A DNA stretch of 64,000 bases from Shinisaurus crocodilurus (Eukaryota > Chordata > Lepidosauria > Squamata > Shinisauridae): contig CM037880.1 in the NCBI GenBank assembly GCA_021292165.1, positions 21,660,051 through 21,724,050 of the forward strand, written 5' to 3'. Positions 1 to 10,345 of the stretch are shown piece by piece. The translations under genes and the position numbers were made by a program. Position 1 is the stretch's first letter; every line of letters starts with the position of its first letter. The notes beneath the pieces were generated by a model, which saw only the letters and a program-made list of their open reading frames with translations, made no database searches and was not told the origin of the DNA.

Positions 1-602
1 TTGTAGTTAGAAGTTAGTTTTAAATATGTAAGAGAGTGCCAGAAAGGGTTATTTCAATGGTTCCTTTCTGCTCTTGGCCATGTTAAAGCTATTTCTAACT
101 AAAAACCAAAATGAAGCATACGTAAGCACTGGGATCTCCAAAAACCTGACAACTGCAAACTCTATAAACATTGAAATATGTATGTCTTGGATTGTATTAC
201 TGTCTCTGCTGATGCAGATTCAGGAAATCAAAATGGCTCTCTAATGCCAAGTAAACTGGCCTCCCATTTTACAACAGTAAACAGCACTTATGTGTGACAC
301 GCTGCAGCTGTTGGCGCAAAACCCTCTCCGGTAGGCATGGAAAGTTCTTTGTATGAAATGCTGTCACCAGAAATGCCTCAGTAGAAAACAAAGATGCAGC
401 AAAATAGAGAAACAAAGACTGCATTCACATGAACCAAGGGAACTGATTATAAGGATCGCTTTCAATTTGGTTTTAAGCCAGGTTTGTATAGAAACTGCCT
501 CGTGGTGCAAAAAGTATGGCCCACAGGCCATGAGTATCCCCACAACCTCTCTGGTTCCCCCCCCCCCGAGCCTCAGAAAAAAGGAGGGGGAAATGAAAAA
601 CA
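1..602. other. Unassigned sequence
   Basis: No recognisable gene, exon or named repeat. Short open frames across 353-670 occur on both strands and share no recognisable domain, so they are treated as chance. A C-run lies near 560 and a purine-rich stretch near 580-600. Confidence 0.4.
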
Positions 603-761
603 CTCTAGGAATAGGCTCTATGGTTATTGCCATAGAAGCTTCTTTAGTAGAGCATCCCAGAGAATCCTAGGAAGCATTGCTCGAAGGCTCCTGCCTGCTT
701 CCTAGGGCACTCTGGGAATAAGGTTTCTATGGCAAGAACCATAGAGCCTCTTCCTAGAGCA
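603..761. repeat. Fold-back element (MITE-like)
   Basis: The left arm (CTCTAGGAATAGGCTCTATG at 603) is answered by its approximate reverse complement ending at about 760 (CATAGAGCCTCTTCCTAGAG). Inner sub-arms also pair: CCTAGGAAGCA near 667 with TGCTTCCTAGG near 697, and CCCAGAG with CTCTGGG. The whole stretch could form one imperfect hairpin. It is non-coding and its superfamily is not established. Confidence 0.6.
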
Positions 762-806
762 TTTTTTCCTCACCCCACCCATTTTTTTCTGGAAAAGATC
801 CAGGTG

Positions 807-1527
807 CTATATCACTTGACTTTGCAGGACCTCCAAGCACATTACATAAAACCACATACAATACAATATTAAGAGCTTTCCATCTGTTCGATATATAATT
901 CCCACACCAGTGGGAAGTTTCCCCTCGACAAGATGTAAAATCATGGCGATGAAAATAGCAAATAATGTTGGGGTAATAACACATCCCTGTTTAACACCTG
1001 ATCCCACTTTAAATGGAGCACCATGAGAGCCGTTGTTGTCCAAGACCGTAGCCGTCATGTTGTCATGGAGAAGTCACAAGATATTCACAAATTTATTGGG
1101 GCATCCAATTTTCATAAGGATAGTCCAGAGAGCTGTTCGGTCTACAGTATCAAAGGCCTTAGCCAGATCAATAAATGCCATATAAAGGGGTTGATTTTGC
1201 TCCCGGCATTTTTCTTGGAGCTGACATGCAGTAAAAATCATGTCTACTGTCCCTCTAGAAGGGCGGAAACCATATTGAGTTTCAGGGAGGATCTCTTCTG
1301 AAATAGATAGAAGATGGTTTGCGAGAATCCTGGCAAATATTTTACCTGCGGTAGCTAAGAGAGAAATGCCCCGATAGTTTCCACAGTCTGTTCTATCACC
1401 TTTCTAAAGAGGGTGATAATTATGGCATCCCTGAAGTCTTCTGGGATCTCTTCTCTTACCCAGATTTTTTCGATGAGTTTATGAAGATGTTGTACAAGTT
1501 CGGGGCCCCCTTCTTTAAAGATTCATG
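807..1527 (-). mobile_element. LINE reverse-transcriptase fragment, inverted 5' segment
   Basis: Read on the minus strand this translates, with frame breaks, into the palm of a non-LTR reverse transcriptase. Visible motifs are YGFRPSRGTVDMIF, then FIDLAKAFDTVDR carrying the motif A aspartate, then GSGVKQGCVITPTLF (the GxxQG region). The YxDD catalytic box is not recovered. The 3' portion of the same LINE follows at 1528 on the opposite strand. The clade was not assigned by eye. The copy is dead: truncated, frameshifted and split. Confidence 0.85.
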
Positions 1528-2030
1528 TTGTTTGAATGCCTGACTGCCGTCTCCCAAAGCAGTTACTTTATTCCCAACTCAAGGATGGAAAGCGGAATAC
1601 CGGTGGTCAATATAAGAGGTTTAAAGATGTTCTTAAGGCTAATCTAAAAAAATGCAATATAAACATCAAAAACTGGGAAGCTCTGGCCCATGAACTGGAG
1701 GTTGGCCTTTCACAAAGGTTCTATGGACTTTGAAGAAGCTCGAGTGCAAGATGAAAGGGAGAAACGTGCTAAGCGAAAAGCATGTCAAATGAATCCTTTA
1801 CAAGACCATCTTCCATCTGGTAACCTGTGTCCTCACTGTGGGAAGCTGTGTGGATCTAGAATTGGCCTCCACAGTCACTTACGGACCCATTGCTAGAGTC
1901 TACACAATTTTCTTTAGAATTTTCCTCCTTTTTAAAATCTCCTTTTTGTAAATTTTCTTTTTCTTTTTTCTTTTTTTTTTTATCCTGGAAGACAATCTTA
2001 CTCGGTCACGAGTGATCGCCTGACTGACTG
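1528..2030 (+). mobile_element. LINE 3' segment with C-terminal zinc-finger motif
   Basis: Sense-strand 3' end of the LINE family also seen at 48549-49493. It encodes the stretch starting MPDCRLPKQLLYSQLKDGKR, then a basic region (EREKRAKRKA), then a C-terminal zinc-finger-like motif C-x2-C-x12-H-x3-H (CPHCGKLCGSRIGLHSHL...). A non-coding tail follows, ending in GACT-type repeats near 2030. Frameshifts separate the pieces. The C2H2-like finger belongs to the retrotransposon and is not a host zinc-finger gene. Confidence 0.85.
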
Positions 2031-2099
2031 ACAATATTAAGAAGTGTAAAATGATAAATACCCTACAAATGTTACAACAAGAACAATACAACAGAGCAA

Positions 2100-2500
2100 T
2101 GTCATGATTGATTACAAGTCAGGGAAAACCTGGGTGAACAAATGTATTTTTAAAAGACATTTGAAGTTCGCCACAGTTTCTGCCTCTTGAACTACATGTG
2201 GGAGGTGGTTCCAGGGGTGGTTACCACTACTGAGAAGGTCTGTTTACGTACTGTTACCTGATGGCACACTGTTTGTCATGGGATGACCAATAAGGCCTGC
2301 TCAGAAGATCTGGGGTGGGTGGGTGTCAATTTGGTGTATATAGGGGAAACCGGTCAGCTAGGTATCCTGGTCTCAAGTTTTTAGGCCTTTGAACGTCCTA
2401 CAGAGCCATGTTCAAGGTTCAACAAAACCTTGAACATGGCTCTGTAGCTTATAGGTAGTCTTTGTGGGACACTCTCCTACAACTTGTGGAGTAAAGGATG
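2100..2500 (-). mobile_element. L2/CR1-like LINE C-terminal fragment (antisense)
   Basis: The plus strand carries a decayed counterpart of the antisense LINE C-terminus seen clearly at 63575-64000. It has the 'gggaggtggttccaggggtgg...gagaaggtctg' block that on the minus strand corresponds to the WNSLP region of L2/CR1 reverse transcriptases. No intact frame survives. A 22-bp perfect inverted repeat interrupts it at 2398-2447. Confidence 0.55.
2398..2447. repeat. Perfect 22-bp inverted repeat with 6-nt loop
   Basis: Bases 2398-2419 are the exact reverse complement of 2426-2447, with loop CAACAA. The right arm continues smoothly into the flanking LINE-like sequence (GCTTATAGGTAG), so the left arm looks like the added copy. 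Confidence 0.85.
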
Positions 2501-3204
2501 GTTCTTAAACCAATAGTTTCACGTGTCATTTTGCCCCAGGCAAATGCTTTCCTGGAGTCAGTTCACACACATTTGGCTGTGCATCATTAAGCACCAACCA
2601 ATCATATTCTCTTCATCATTATCCACCTCCCAATAGATTGTCCTTACCAATGCTATCTCTAGTAAAGACAGTTATTCCCTTATTCCCACCAAATTTGTCT
2701 TCTGGTCAAAATCTCTTTGTAGTATAATCATAAATGCCCATTTCTACAGGGCTGGCATGCGATTGGATGTTCTCATTCCCCTTCTTCCATTCATGAGGCA
2801 AGATGTTGACAGGAAACAGGGCAGTATTTTCTGTCATCGGGAGTCTCCCAAATTTATTCATAGACCCTGCAAAGAGAGGGCGTTACAATGTAGATACACA
2901 GTTGTGCAGACTAAATAATTCCCTCATTCAATTTACCTGGATTTTCTTTGGCACCTGGTAGCGTCTACAAACTTGGTGATCCAACCCCCTCCCCTCCCCT
3001 GCTTCTTCATATTTTAGCCAGGCAGATAAAGAGCTAGTTGTGATCCATGGAAAAAAGAAGAGGAGCTCTACAGCCTGGTGTGTCCTTCCTGGACTGCACC
3101 CAGTCTGAATAGCCACACTGAATACTGGGAGGTCCAGCATAGCTAGACAATCCTGTCTCATGAAGTCTGTCTCAGTACTTTATCACGAAATAGTCCGTTT
3201 GTTC
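2501..3204. other. Unassigned sequence
   Basis: No recognisable gene or named repeat. Mixed-composition sequence, including an inverted GGAGGGGA-type block around 2990. Confidence 0.4.
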
Positions 3205-3575
3205 CATAAGAAGATAAGAATAGTCCTGCTGGATTGGACCAGAGGCTTAGCTAGTTCAGTATCATGCTTCCCAGAGAGTGGCTAACCAGATATCTATGGG
3301 AAGCTGACAAACAGGAACTGCTGTACATAGGCATGCTGCCTCTGATCCTGGAGGTAGCATATAGCCATGATGACCAGAAGCCATCCTCTATGAATTTGTC
3401 TCATCCCTTTTTAAAGCCATCTAAGTTGGTGAGCATCAGCATGTCTTGTGGTAGGAAATTCCATAGGTTAACCATGTGCTGAGTGAAGAAGGAAGGACTT
3501 CATTTTGTCTGTCCTGAATTTCCCACCATCACACTTCACTGACTGACCCCATGCATAATTTTATAAACCAATAAC
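3205..3575 (-). mobile_element. CR1-like LINE 3' region (sauropsid interspersed repeat)
   Basis: On the plus strand it starts with CATAAGAAGATAAGAATAG, the reverse complement of the octamer-type tail (GTTCTTATGTTCTTATG) found in direct orientation at 42925-42948. A body of the familiar sauropsid repeat follows: 'ctgctggattggaccag', 'gcatgctgcctctgat', 'tttaaagccatctaagttgg'. The orientation is therefore minus. Only the non-coding 3' part is present. The CR1 assignment is from memory of the family. Confidence 0.6.
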
Positions 3576-4640
3576 AAAAGCTATCCCTGCACTAGCATCC
3601 ATGTGTACGGCACAAATATCTGCAGGGATGGAGCCTTCACATCTACACCTGTATGCACAAGGGCTTCTAAATGACCTTGAACTGCTACTGCCCAGGATTC
3701 CAGGTCATGTGGAAGCCTTCACACATACAGCTGTACACTTGAAGGCCCCTTCCTTGCAGACGTTCATGCTGTATGCACAGATGCCAGAGGAAAGAACTAC
3801 TGTAGTTGGGATGCACAATGTTGGAGGGCATAGCTACTTGGTGGGGCCCCACTCTCCGCTCATGCATTGCTCCATCATCATCAAGAAGAAGAGGAGGAGG
3901 AGGAGCTATAACTTCTGAATAATTAATCATTTTTGAACTTTGGGTGAAACGCAGAGAGAGAAGCGAACCAACCAGGCATCTAATCCAATGTCCATCTCTT
4001 AGAGCATTCTCAAATTAAACTGTTTATAGGCTGGCCCACACATGCATATTCAGCACATCATGATCACACCATTGAGAATATATGTAACGCTGCAGACAGA
4101 ACATTCATATTGCCTTGAACAGTCTCCCCGCCCCCTGCCCCCAGTGGAGTCAGTTCGGCTGCCTGTCATCAAATGGCTCATAAAAGAATGAAGTTGCATG
4201 TGTGGACCAGCCCAGGGTCATATACCTAGCCATGCTTTTCTACAAAATCACTAAAGGAAAAAAAACGTGAGCAGCATGTGGGCAACCTAAATTTACCTGC
4301 CTGTAGTTTAAGCACAAAATGCTTCTTGTCCTGTCCTTAGTAGATGCAGTGAATAACTGTTCTCCTTCTTCTGTCCAACCATCTCTGTAAAGAAGAGGTC
4401 TCCTCTTTTTCAGCTTTTATTGAGACTCGTGTATCTTCGAAGATGAAGCCTTATTTGCATTAACTCCCAACTATTTCAGGCTATGGCATCCTGCTTTCTA
4501 CACATCCTCCACCAAACATGGGATTCAGCATTTGACGGGTCAATACAGGCACTTGAGAAGTGGTATCGGCAATGACTTGCAAGAGACCAAACCCTGAAAA
4601 TGCATACAACCAGCTTGCTGCAGGCTAATGCAACTAAGTA
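3576..4640. other. Unassigned sequence
   Basis: No gene or named repeat recognised. Pyrimidine- and purine-rich tracts occur (for example an AAGAAGAGGAGG-type run near 3885-3905). Short open frames here have no known motif. Confidence 0.4.
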
Positions 4641-4814
4641 TAAACATCACAAGTGCTGGCTCTAGGACCTGGCGCCCTTGGGACAGTGCTGGAGCCCCAG
4701 TATCCTGGGACAGCTGCCACCGGTGCCTGCCTTAGACCCCCCCCCCATAAGATCTCTCCACTGCCTAGGTGGCTTTTCATCTCCCTTGAGGAGTGGCCAC
4801 TTACCCATTGCAAA

Positions 4815-5105
4815 AGAGGACCCTGGTTTGCATAAAATTTCAATATGCTAATTTACATGTGCATATGCAACATATTTAAATAATTACTATAATTTATATA
4901 TAAATAGAATGCATCTTACCATAGTGAGGAAAACCAGGACTAGGAGACCCATGTGCCTCATGTTCCGTTTGCTGTCCAGGTGCTATCTGTTGACGGGCAA
5001 CTTCAAGGCCCCTGTGGCTCTCCCTTCTTATGGTTCTAAATGAGAGGATAGTCCTCTGTAAGGTAGGACACAAAACCACCCTATTCCCCCACCCTTTATT
5101 TTAAG
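4815..5105 (+). repeat. Family-A interspersed repeat, copy 1
   Basis: It shares an ordered set of blocks with 8198-8938 and 48440-49685: 'ttgcataaaatttc', then 'gatgcaaat' type AT-rich sequence, then 'caccata' with 'gggaaa', then 'ctgtccaggtgct', 'caaggccc...ctcccttcttatg', and 'gtcctct...gtaggaca'. No coding potential was seen. This copy is uninterrupted, so it gives the reference order for the two disrupted copies. The superfamily is unknown. Confidence 0.65.
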
Positions 5106-5349
5106 CATTTCACCATTCTTTAGCAGCAGACACTGAGCCCCTATCTTGGCAGTTCCATGGCTACCATCTTCATTTCCCCACAAGGCACTGAGGATTCCCA
5201 GTGCATTGTGGGGAAACCAAGATGGCAGCTGGTGGGCTTCCAAGATGAAATCTCAGCATCTCCTGCCACTGCCAAGCAGTAAAAATCTTAAAATAGAGGG
5301 GGTGGGGGGCAAAAACACACCAAAAAAAACCCCTCTCCCAGGCAGCCAT

Positions 5350-5382
5350 GGAAGGAAGGAAGGAAGGAAGGAAGGAAGGAAG
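5350..5382. repeat. (GGAA)n microsatellite
   Basis: About eight tandem GGAA units. The overlapping open frames on both strands are low-complexity artefacts. Confidence 0.95.
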
Positions 5383-6844
5383 GGAACACCAGCCCATAAA
5401 AGGGAGGGCCCCAGGGCTGGAAAAGGGAGCATGTAGGAAGGGGCCCACTGGCATTCCTCAGGCTGGCCCTGAACAGCACCAGTATTGTTGGGTGTGGGCC
5501 CTCAGAGATGTGTGAGAGCTAACCTTGACTTTGCTCTGGTCCTATAGAAAAAACATTTGATAAAGACCAGGTGTGTCATGGATGCCCCTGAATAATATTA
5601 ATAATATTGAAGAGGATGTTTCTCTTGAGCTGCAGAGTAGAAAATGTGAACATTAATGACTCTGAGTCCCGATGTGCTCCCTGCAGCATGCTTCTGGCTG
5701 TGGCAGCCGAACCCCAGCCTTAAATAAATAATTTAGAAAGCTAAGCTATGCCATTGAGGATGTGTCAGAAAGATGGACACTGGTGGTGGTAATACCGATG
5801 GGCAGTAGAGAAAGCTATGTATCATGTCTACCAGTCCTGACAGGCAAGCGCAGTCATTATGAATAATAATGAGATAATAAATGATTGACAGGTTCCCCAA
5901 TACCTAATGTTTGCACTGGTTTCAGATGGCTCCTTGCGTAACAACGGCAACTAGTTTATGCAGAAGAGAAAAGTGGGTTATGGTAGGAAGTTTTGGATCC
6001 AAAGAGCATGATCTGGAGTTTGTACTGAAGGGGCATTTGTCTAAGCATTTTCCCGCTAAAACGGCAGTCATATTTTCCCATATTTTCACAATTAAATTGC
6101 TATTGATTGGAACTGAGCTGAAATTCCTAACAGATTTTCCCCCCTCTAAATGTTTTCAGCTATGCTGAAAAATACCTGGGCTTTCTGGCAATCTTTTGGA
6201 ACCCCTTGTGAAAATGTTTGCTTATTCATTTCCATGGCCTTCGCCCTCAGTGACATCATCACAAAGCCAAATCTAATGATATCAAAAAGCCAAGTCTGAT
6301 AATGTCATATTGTGACAACATTCCATTCACTGATCCTTATTGGAAGAAAGAGTCCATGGGACTAATCCCGGAAGGAAGAAGATACATATAACGAATAGTG
6401 TTAGCCACCTTGAGTGCCTTGTTTCAGAGAAAGGCGCTATGCAAATATTTTTATAAATAAATATGCCCATTTAATGTGGCTCTGAGACCTCTCCCACTTT
6501 TCTGAAGTGCAGGATAGATTTGCCATTCCCATATAGAGATCAGCAAGTAGTGTCCACTTGTTAGGAAATTCTGAGGCCACTGTGATTTCATGATTAAAAA
6601 TTGACCAAATCTAGATTTTGTTGGCCTAAGAGAGGAGGGTTTGTTTGTGTGTTTGTTTGTTTTGGTGTGGGGGGTGGTTAAGATAACTCCAGTTGGGATG
6701 TTGCGTCTCTTTGAAAAAGACATCCCCTGCTAAATAGGCAGCAAATGTAAGCACTTGCTGAGTTCTGAAATCTAGTACAAACAATCATTTGGGATGTCAT
6801 TTTAAATACGTATACATACAGTTCTTTCCTTTCTGCCCAAAATT
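5383..6844. other. Unassigned sequence with a possible LINE tail
   Basis: No gene found. Around 6405-6460 the text 'ccttgagtgcc...agaaaggcgctatgcaaat...ataaataaa' resembles the 3' tails of L2/CR1-like LINEs or SINEs. The remainder is AT-rich and unassigned. Confidence 0.4.
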
Positions 6845-7260
6845 GCCTCCTCTCAGGACTCTTGCAAAGAGCTCATCCGACAGGGAGAAGGCAACCAGAC
6901 TTATTAGCTAAATTTATTTATGATGACAAAAGGGAAATCGTGAAAACCCCCACATTGCAAATGGTAATTTATTCCTGATAAGTAGTAAATCAGCAGGATT
7001 TCACTGCCCACATGGGGCCTGCAGTTAAATAATTAATGATAAATAACGAGCCTTGGTTTTGGGGTTTTTTTGGTTTTAAAAAGGTTTGCAGCGGCTTTGG
7101 AGCTGTTATTTATACATGAGCTCATTTGACAAACTTGCGTGCTGTTTATAATAATGATAACCTAGTGTCCTTGCTGCGTTACAAAGTATGAGCTGATAAT
7201 CTTAGCCATTCCTGTGGTTAACGTTCAGGCTATCCACAGTCAGGTTAAAAGAATTATGCA
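6845..7260. promoter_or_regulatory. Candidate conserved non-coding element
   Basis: A unique-looking AT-rich block with no repeat hallmark. It is dense in homeodomain-like cores: TTATTAGC, AAATTTATTTATGATG, TTAAATAATTAATGATAAAT, CATTTGACA and TTATAATAATGATAA. The texture resembles vertebrate developmental enhancers. This is inference from composition only; without cross-species alignment it stays tentative. Confidence 0.3.
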
Positions 7261-7333
7261 CAGCTTTCAAGGACTTTAAAAAATATTTTTTACATTGAGT
7301 TATCATGGAGCAAGACCGACTCAACTCATAGGG

Positions 7334-7461
7334 CTGGATCCAAACTTGGACATACTTAGAACAGACCCATTGAATTCAGTGGGTCTTAGGTCAGTCATGA
7401 TTTACTTCAGTTCCATTTATTTCAATGGGTCTACTCTAAGTATGTCTAAGTCTGGATCCAA
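7334..7461. repeat. Fold-back MITE (TIR GGATCCA...)
   Basis: The left end GCTGGATCCAAACTTGGACA pairs with the right end TAAGTCTGGATCCAATCC. Internally, 'agacccattgaattcagtggg' mirrors 'ttatttcaatgggtctactc'. The element is about 128 bp and non-coding. Related copies lie at 15504, 43951, 44280, 51927 and 58612. Confidence 0.8.
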
Positions 7462-7534
7462 TCCATAGTTTATGCCTATGTGGTCCACTGACATCCCCTA
7501 TGTATAAATAACAATACACATATTGTGGAGTGTG

Positions 7535-7792
7535 AGAGCCAGTGTGGCATAGTGGTTAGGGTGTTGGACTGGGACTCAGGAGATCCGGGTTCTAGTCCCC
7601 GCTCTGCCATGAAACTCACTGGGTGACTTTGGGCCAGTCACTGACTCTCAGCCTAACCTACCTCACAGGGTTGTTGTGAGGATAAAATGGAGAGGAGGAG
7701 GAGGAGGATAATGTAAGCCGCCTTGGGTTCCGTGCAGGAAAAAAGGTGGGGTATAAATGTAATAAATAAACAAAATAAAAATAACCATAGAT
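7535..7792 (+). mobile_element. tRNA-derived SINE (squamate Sauria/Squam type)
   Basis: The tRNA-like head has an A box (TGGCATAGTGGTTAG) and B box (GGGTTCTAGTCCC). The body follows ('tgactttgggccagtcactgac', 'taacctacctcacaggg'), then a GCCGCCTTGGGTTCC tail with (AATAAA)n. The copy is nearly full length. The A and B boxes would be an RNA polymerase III internal promoter. Other copies are at 14075, 43168 (reverse), 47708 (reverse, partial) and 52377. Confidence 0.9.
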
Positions 7793-8197
7793 TGTGGCTA
7801 GGAGTAGAAAGAAAAGGTGCCTCAGAACCAACTTAGGTGTGAAGTTCCTGTCGCCAAAACCAAGACTCTAATGTTTCTATATAGTCTAATGTTTCTCAAA
7901 CTGGTGTTTGAGCATTGGAGGGAAATGCTGTGGGGAGAGGATTAAACCCACCATCTCCAAATACCATGATCCTAGTTGAATTGGGAAGGCCTGCTATTTA
8001 AGGAACGGCAAGAGATCTGATCATGGAATCCCCAGGCAATAGAGGAGGGGTTTTTTTAAAACAAGGGATAGTGTGGAGAAGAGAAGAAAGGCCTTGTTGG
8101 CAAGGGAATGGACAATGGCAACATTTATATCTGGGAACAGGTTGGGGGGGGGAATGGGGCATAGGGCTGCCACTTCATCACCACCCCAAAAGAGGAC
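7793..8197. other. Unassigned sequence
   Basis: No recognisable gene or repeat hallmark between the SINE and the family-A copy. G-runs lie near 8145. Confidence 0.4.
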
Positions 8198-8323
8198 ATT
8201 GATTTGTGTGAAATTTCCATATTGTAATTTATATGTAGAGATGCAAATTTTGAAATATGACTATAATCAAGATAGAAATATGATACGCCTCACCATAATG
8301 GGAAAGACTTGCCCAGCTGATCC

Positions 8324-8560
8324 TAGGGATGCGCATACAAGCAAAACTCAAGTTCATCGACATTCTCCAAATTATGCTTCAACACTTGTTCTGTCTTTAT
8401 CAGTTTGTGATCTTTGTGGGGGGCAGGGGGGAGGTACATAACAATGTGAGCGTATTTTTCCAAATGTACGCATCAATCGTGCACCTCTTTGAAATGTACG
8501 CATTCTTCTTCCATTGATTAACGTGTGTTTGCGCACATTTTTCAAAAGTCTGCATTTGTG

Positions 8561-8592
<32 letters not shown>

Positions 8593-8767
8593 CATTTTTC
8601 AAACGTATGCATGCTGCCAAACACATTTTTTTTGCGGGGCTGTGAATCACATTGCCAGCTCAGAAATGTACGGACTTCAGCTGCAGATTGTGTTTGAGTC
8701 CGGGAGGTGGGAACTGGATAAATCCTAATTTAAAAATGAACTGAAACAAATTCCTCATACATCCCTT
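8324..8767 (+). mobile_element. Non-autonomous hAT-like element (TAGGGATG ends)
   Basis: It begins TAGGGATGCGCATACAAG and ends TTCCTCATACATCCCTT, so the termini are inverted. The body is periodic with 'gcatttttcaaa' and 'gtacgcat' phrases and holds a (TG)n tract. The same body occurs at 34654-35076, where an exact 8-bp target duplication defines the ends. There is no transposase. Confidence 0.7.
8557..8592. repeat. (TG)n microsatellite
   Basis: Interrupted TG dinucleotide run inside the hAT-like element. Confidence 0.95.
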
Positions 8768-8938
8768 CTCAGTACGCTGTGCAGGTGCTGCCTGTTGATG
8801 GGCATCTTCGAAAGCACCACTGCTCTCCCTTCTTATGTTTCTTTAGCTTTAAACTGGTCTGGACAGCCCTTCAAATAGAGGACATCTTGGAATAGAGGGC
8901 TGTCCTCTTCAAAGTAGGACATAATGCCAATTCTCTAC

Positions 8939-9519
8939 CAGGGCCGGTGTGTCCATTAGGCGAACTAGGGTGCAGGGCTCCAGGGGGCGCCACTGAGGCA
9001 TGCAGAAGGAGGAGGGAGGCGGATGCGGCGGCGTTTTCTCCGTCCTTTCCGACCTGACACGCATCCTGCTCCACCATCGGTCTGCGCCCGGTGAGTGAGT
9101 GTGAGAGAGAAGCAGCCCCGTGGCTGGCTGCACACACCCACACACCTGGGCACCCGCTCGCTCGCGCGCTGCCTCCCTGCCTGCCTGCCTGGGCCGGCCA
9201 TTGTGTGCGCGGAGGTCCCGTCCAGTGGCCCGCCTCAGCCCGGCGCTGCGCTCGGAGCCCCCAGGATGCCTGGTAAGCAGGATTATGAACATTCAGTATT
9301 GAGACAGGTGTCTCTCTAGCAGAGCGTAAAAAGCTTTGTGGAGAGCTCTCCTAAGAAAAGTTCTGATCAGCAGAGTGACAGACAGAATGAACAAGGTAGC
9401 AGGAATTTATTTCATAATGGGAATAGGGCGGGTGGGAGGGTGGGAGGGCTCAAGTGGGAAGGGGGCGTGCTAAATATCTGATCTTGCCTAGGGCACCAAA
9501 CTGCCTTGCACCGGCCCTG
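8939..9519 (+). mobile_element. CpG-rich non-autonomous hAT element with exact 8-bp TSD
   Basis: The ends are CAGGGCCGGTGTGTCCA and CCTTGCACCGGCCCTG, flanked by identical TTCTCTAC (8931-8938 and 9520-9527). That duplication fits the Ac-type nTnnnnAn pattern. The interior, 581 bp in all, is rich in CpG and GC ('gcggcggcgttttctccg', 'gctcgctcgcgcgctgcc'), unlike the surrounding AT-rich DNA. Overlapping open frames on both strands are composition artefacts. No transposase is visible. A related element starts at 31257 in opposite orientation. Confidence 0.85.
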
Positions 9520-9837
9520 TTCTCTACTAGAGAATTGCCGGCTGGGAGGCAGGGGCAGCACATCTCCACACCCACACCCCGACTCTTGCTCTTGTAGAGG
9601 CAGTGTGACTTTGGAGCTGATTCTGAACGGATCTGCAAATACTGGTGCTTCCAGCGCAGCAGTAGCCCGGGGGCAGAGGCCAATTCTCCCTTGGTGTGGT
9701 GGTGATATTGTGGCAACATCAGAACTCAAGAACTGCAGACTGATGATGCAACATAGCACCAACAAAGAGCCACACAGAGATCATTAAAATTAAATTAAGG
9801 CACAACAACATGATGTTAACAATGAGGTTGCATCTGG

Positions 9838-10000
9838 GGGAGAGGGCTCAGTGGTACAGAGCAGAGGCTTCAGGCAGAGAGAGGGGGGGAGGGAGAGGGA
9901 GAGGGAGGTTCTATTTCAGTGGCACACCACAAGCTTGCCTGCAGAAAGTCTCAGGTTCAATCCCTGACATCCATGCTTCAACAAATACATTTGCCACACT
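9838..10000 (+). mobile_element. tRNA-Ala-type SINE head, disrupted
   Basis: An A-box-like phrase (GGGCTCAGTGGTACAGAGC) and, about 100 bp later, a B-box-like phrase (GTCTCAGGTTCAATCCCTGACATCC) match the tRNA-Ala-like SINE seen at 61345. They are separated by a purine-rich GAGGGAG expansion and an extra copy of head-like sequence. Confidence 0.5.
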
Positions 10001-10119
10001 TGCCGTGGCCACTGAGGTGCTGTCTTCTGGTGAGTGTGACCAGTGGCCGGCCTGAAGTTGCAGAGGTGAACAGGATCACCTGAGCAGTTGCAAGGCGATC
10101 CCTGCTGCATCTCCAACTA

Positions 10120-10141
10120 TACACACACACACACACACACT
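10120..10141. repeat. (CA)n microsatellite
   Basis: Short AC dinucleotide run. Confidence 0.9.
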
Positions 10142-10190
10142 AAGGAGAAAATGATCACAGTAGACAGTGGAACATCAGTATTTTACAACC

Positions 10191-10345
10191 CAGGGCTGGC
10201 ACCCAGAAGAGGCATGCCGCCGCCAAGCCTTGGATCCCCCAGGGCTCTCAAGGCCAGGGTCAAGGGCGCCCTTGGTGAGCCCTTGCATGAGCTTCTTGGT
10301 GGTGGCACCCTCCCATCCCATCATGTTACCTTGGTGGTGGTGAGC
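10191..10345 (+). repeat. GC-rich hAT-like repeat, copy 1
   Basis: Starts CAGGGCTGGCACCCAGAAGAG. It shares 'aggcatgccgccgccaagcc', 'gggctctcaaggccaggg', 'cttggtgagcccttgc' and 'gagcttcttggtggtggc' with 11606-12046. The CAGGGCTGG start is hAT-like, but no right end was fixed. Confidence 0.55.

Larger units (their letters stand above)
8198..8938 (+). repeat. Family-A repeat, copy 2, split by a hAT element
   Basis: The left part (8198-8323: 'gaaatttcc', 'gagatgcaaatttt', 'gcctcaccataatgggaaag') and right part (8768-8938: 'tgcaggtgctgcctgttgatggg', 'ctctcccttcttatg', 'ggctgtcctcttcaaagtagg') are collinear with copy 1 once 8324-8767 is removed. A second element starts at 8939. This copy therefore received two later insertions. 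Confidence 0.65.

Noticed and set aside
1690..1896. C2H2-like zinc-finger protein gene
   Set aside because: The same finger recurs at 49163-49357 behind LINE sequence and above a GACT tail; it is the C-terminus of a retrotransposon ORF.
7535..7620. Intact tRNA gene
   Set aside because: tRNA-like head continues into the SINE body and an AATAAA tail, with the same head in three other copies.
8909..9292. 127-codon open frame with several overlapping frames
   Set aside because: All frames are open through the CpG-rich interior of a hAT element bounded by an exact duplication.
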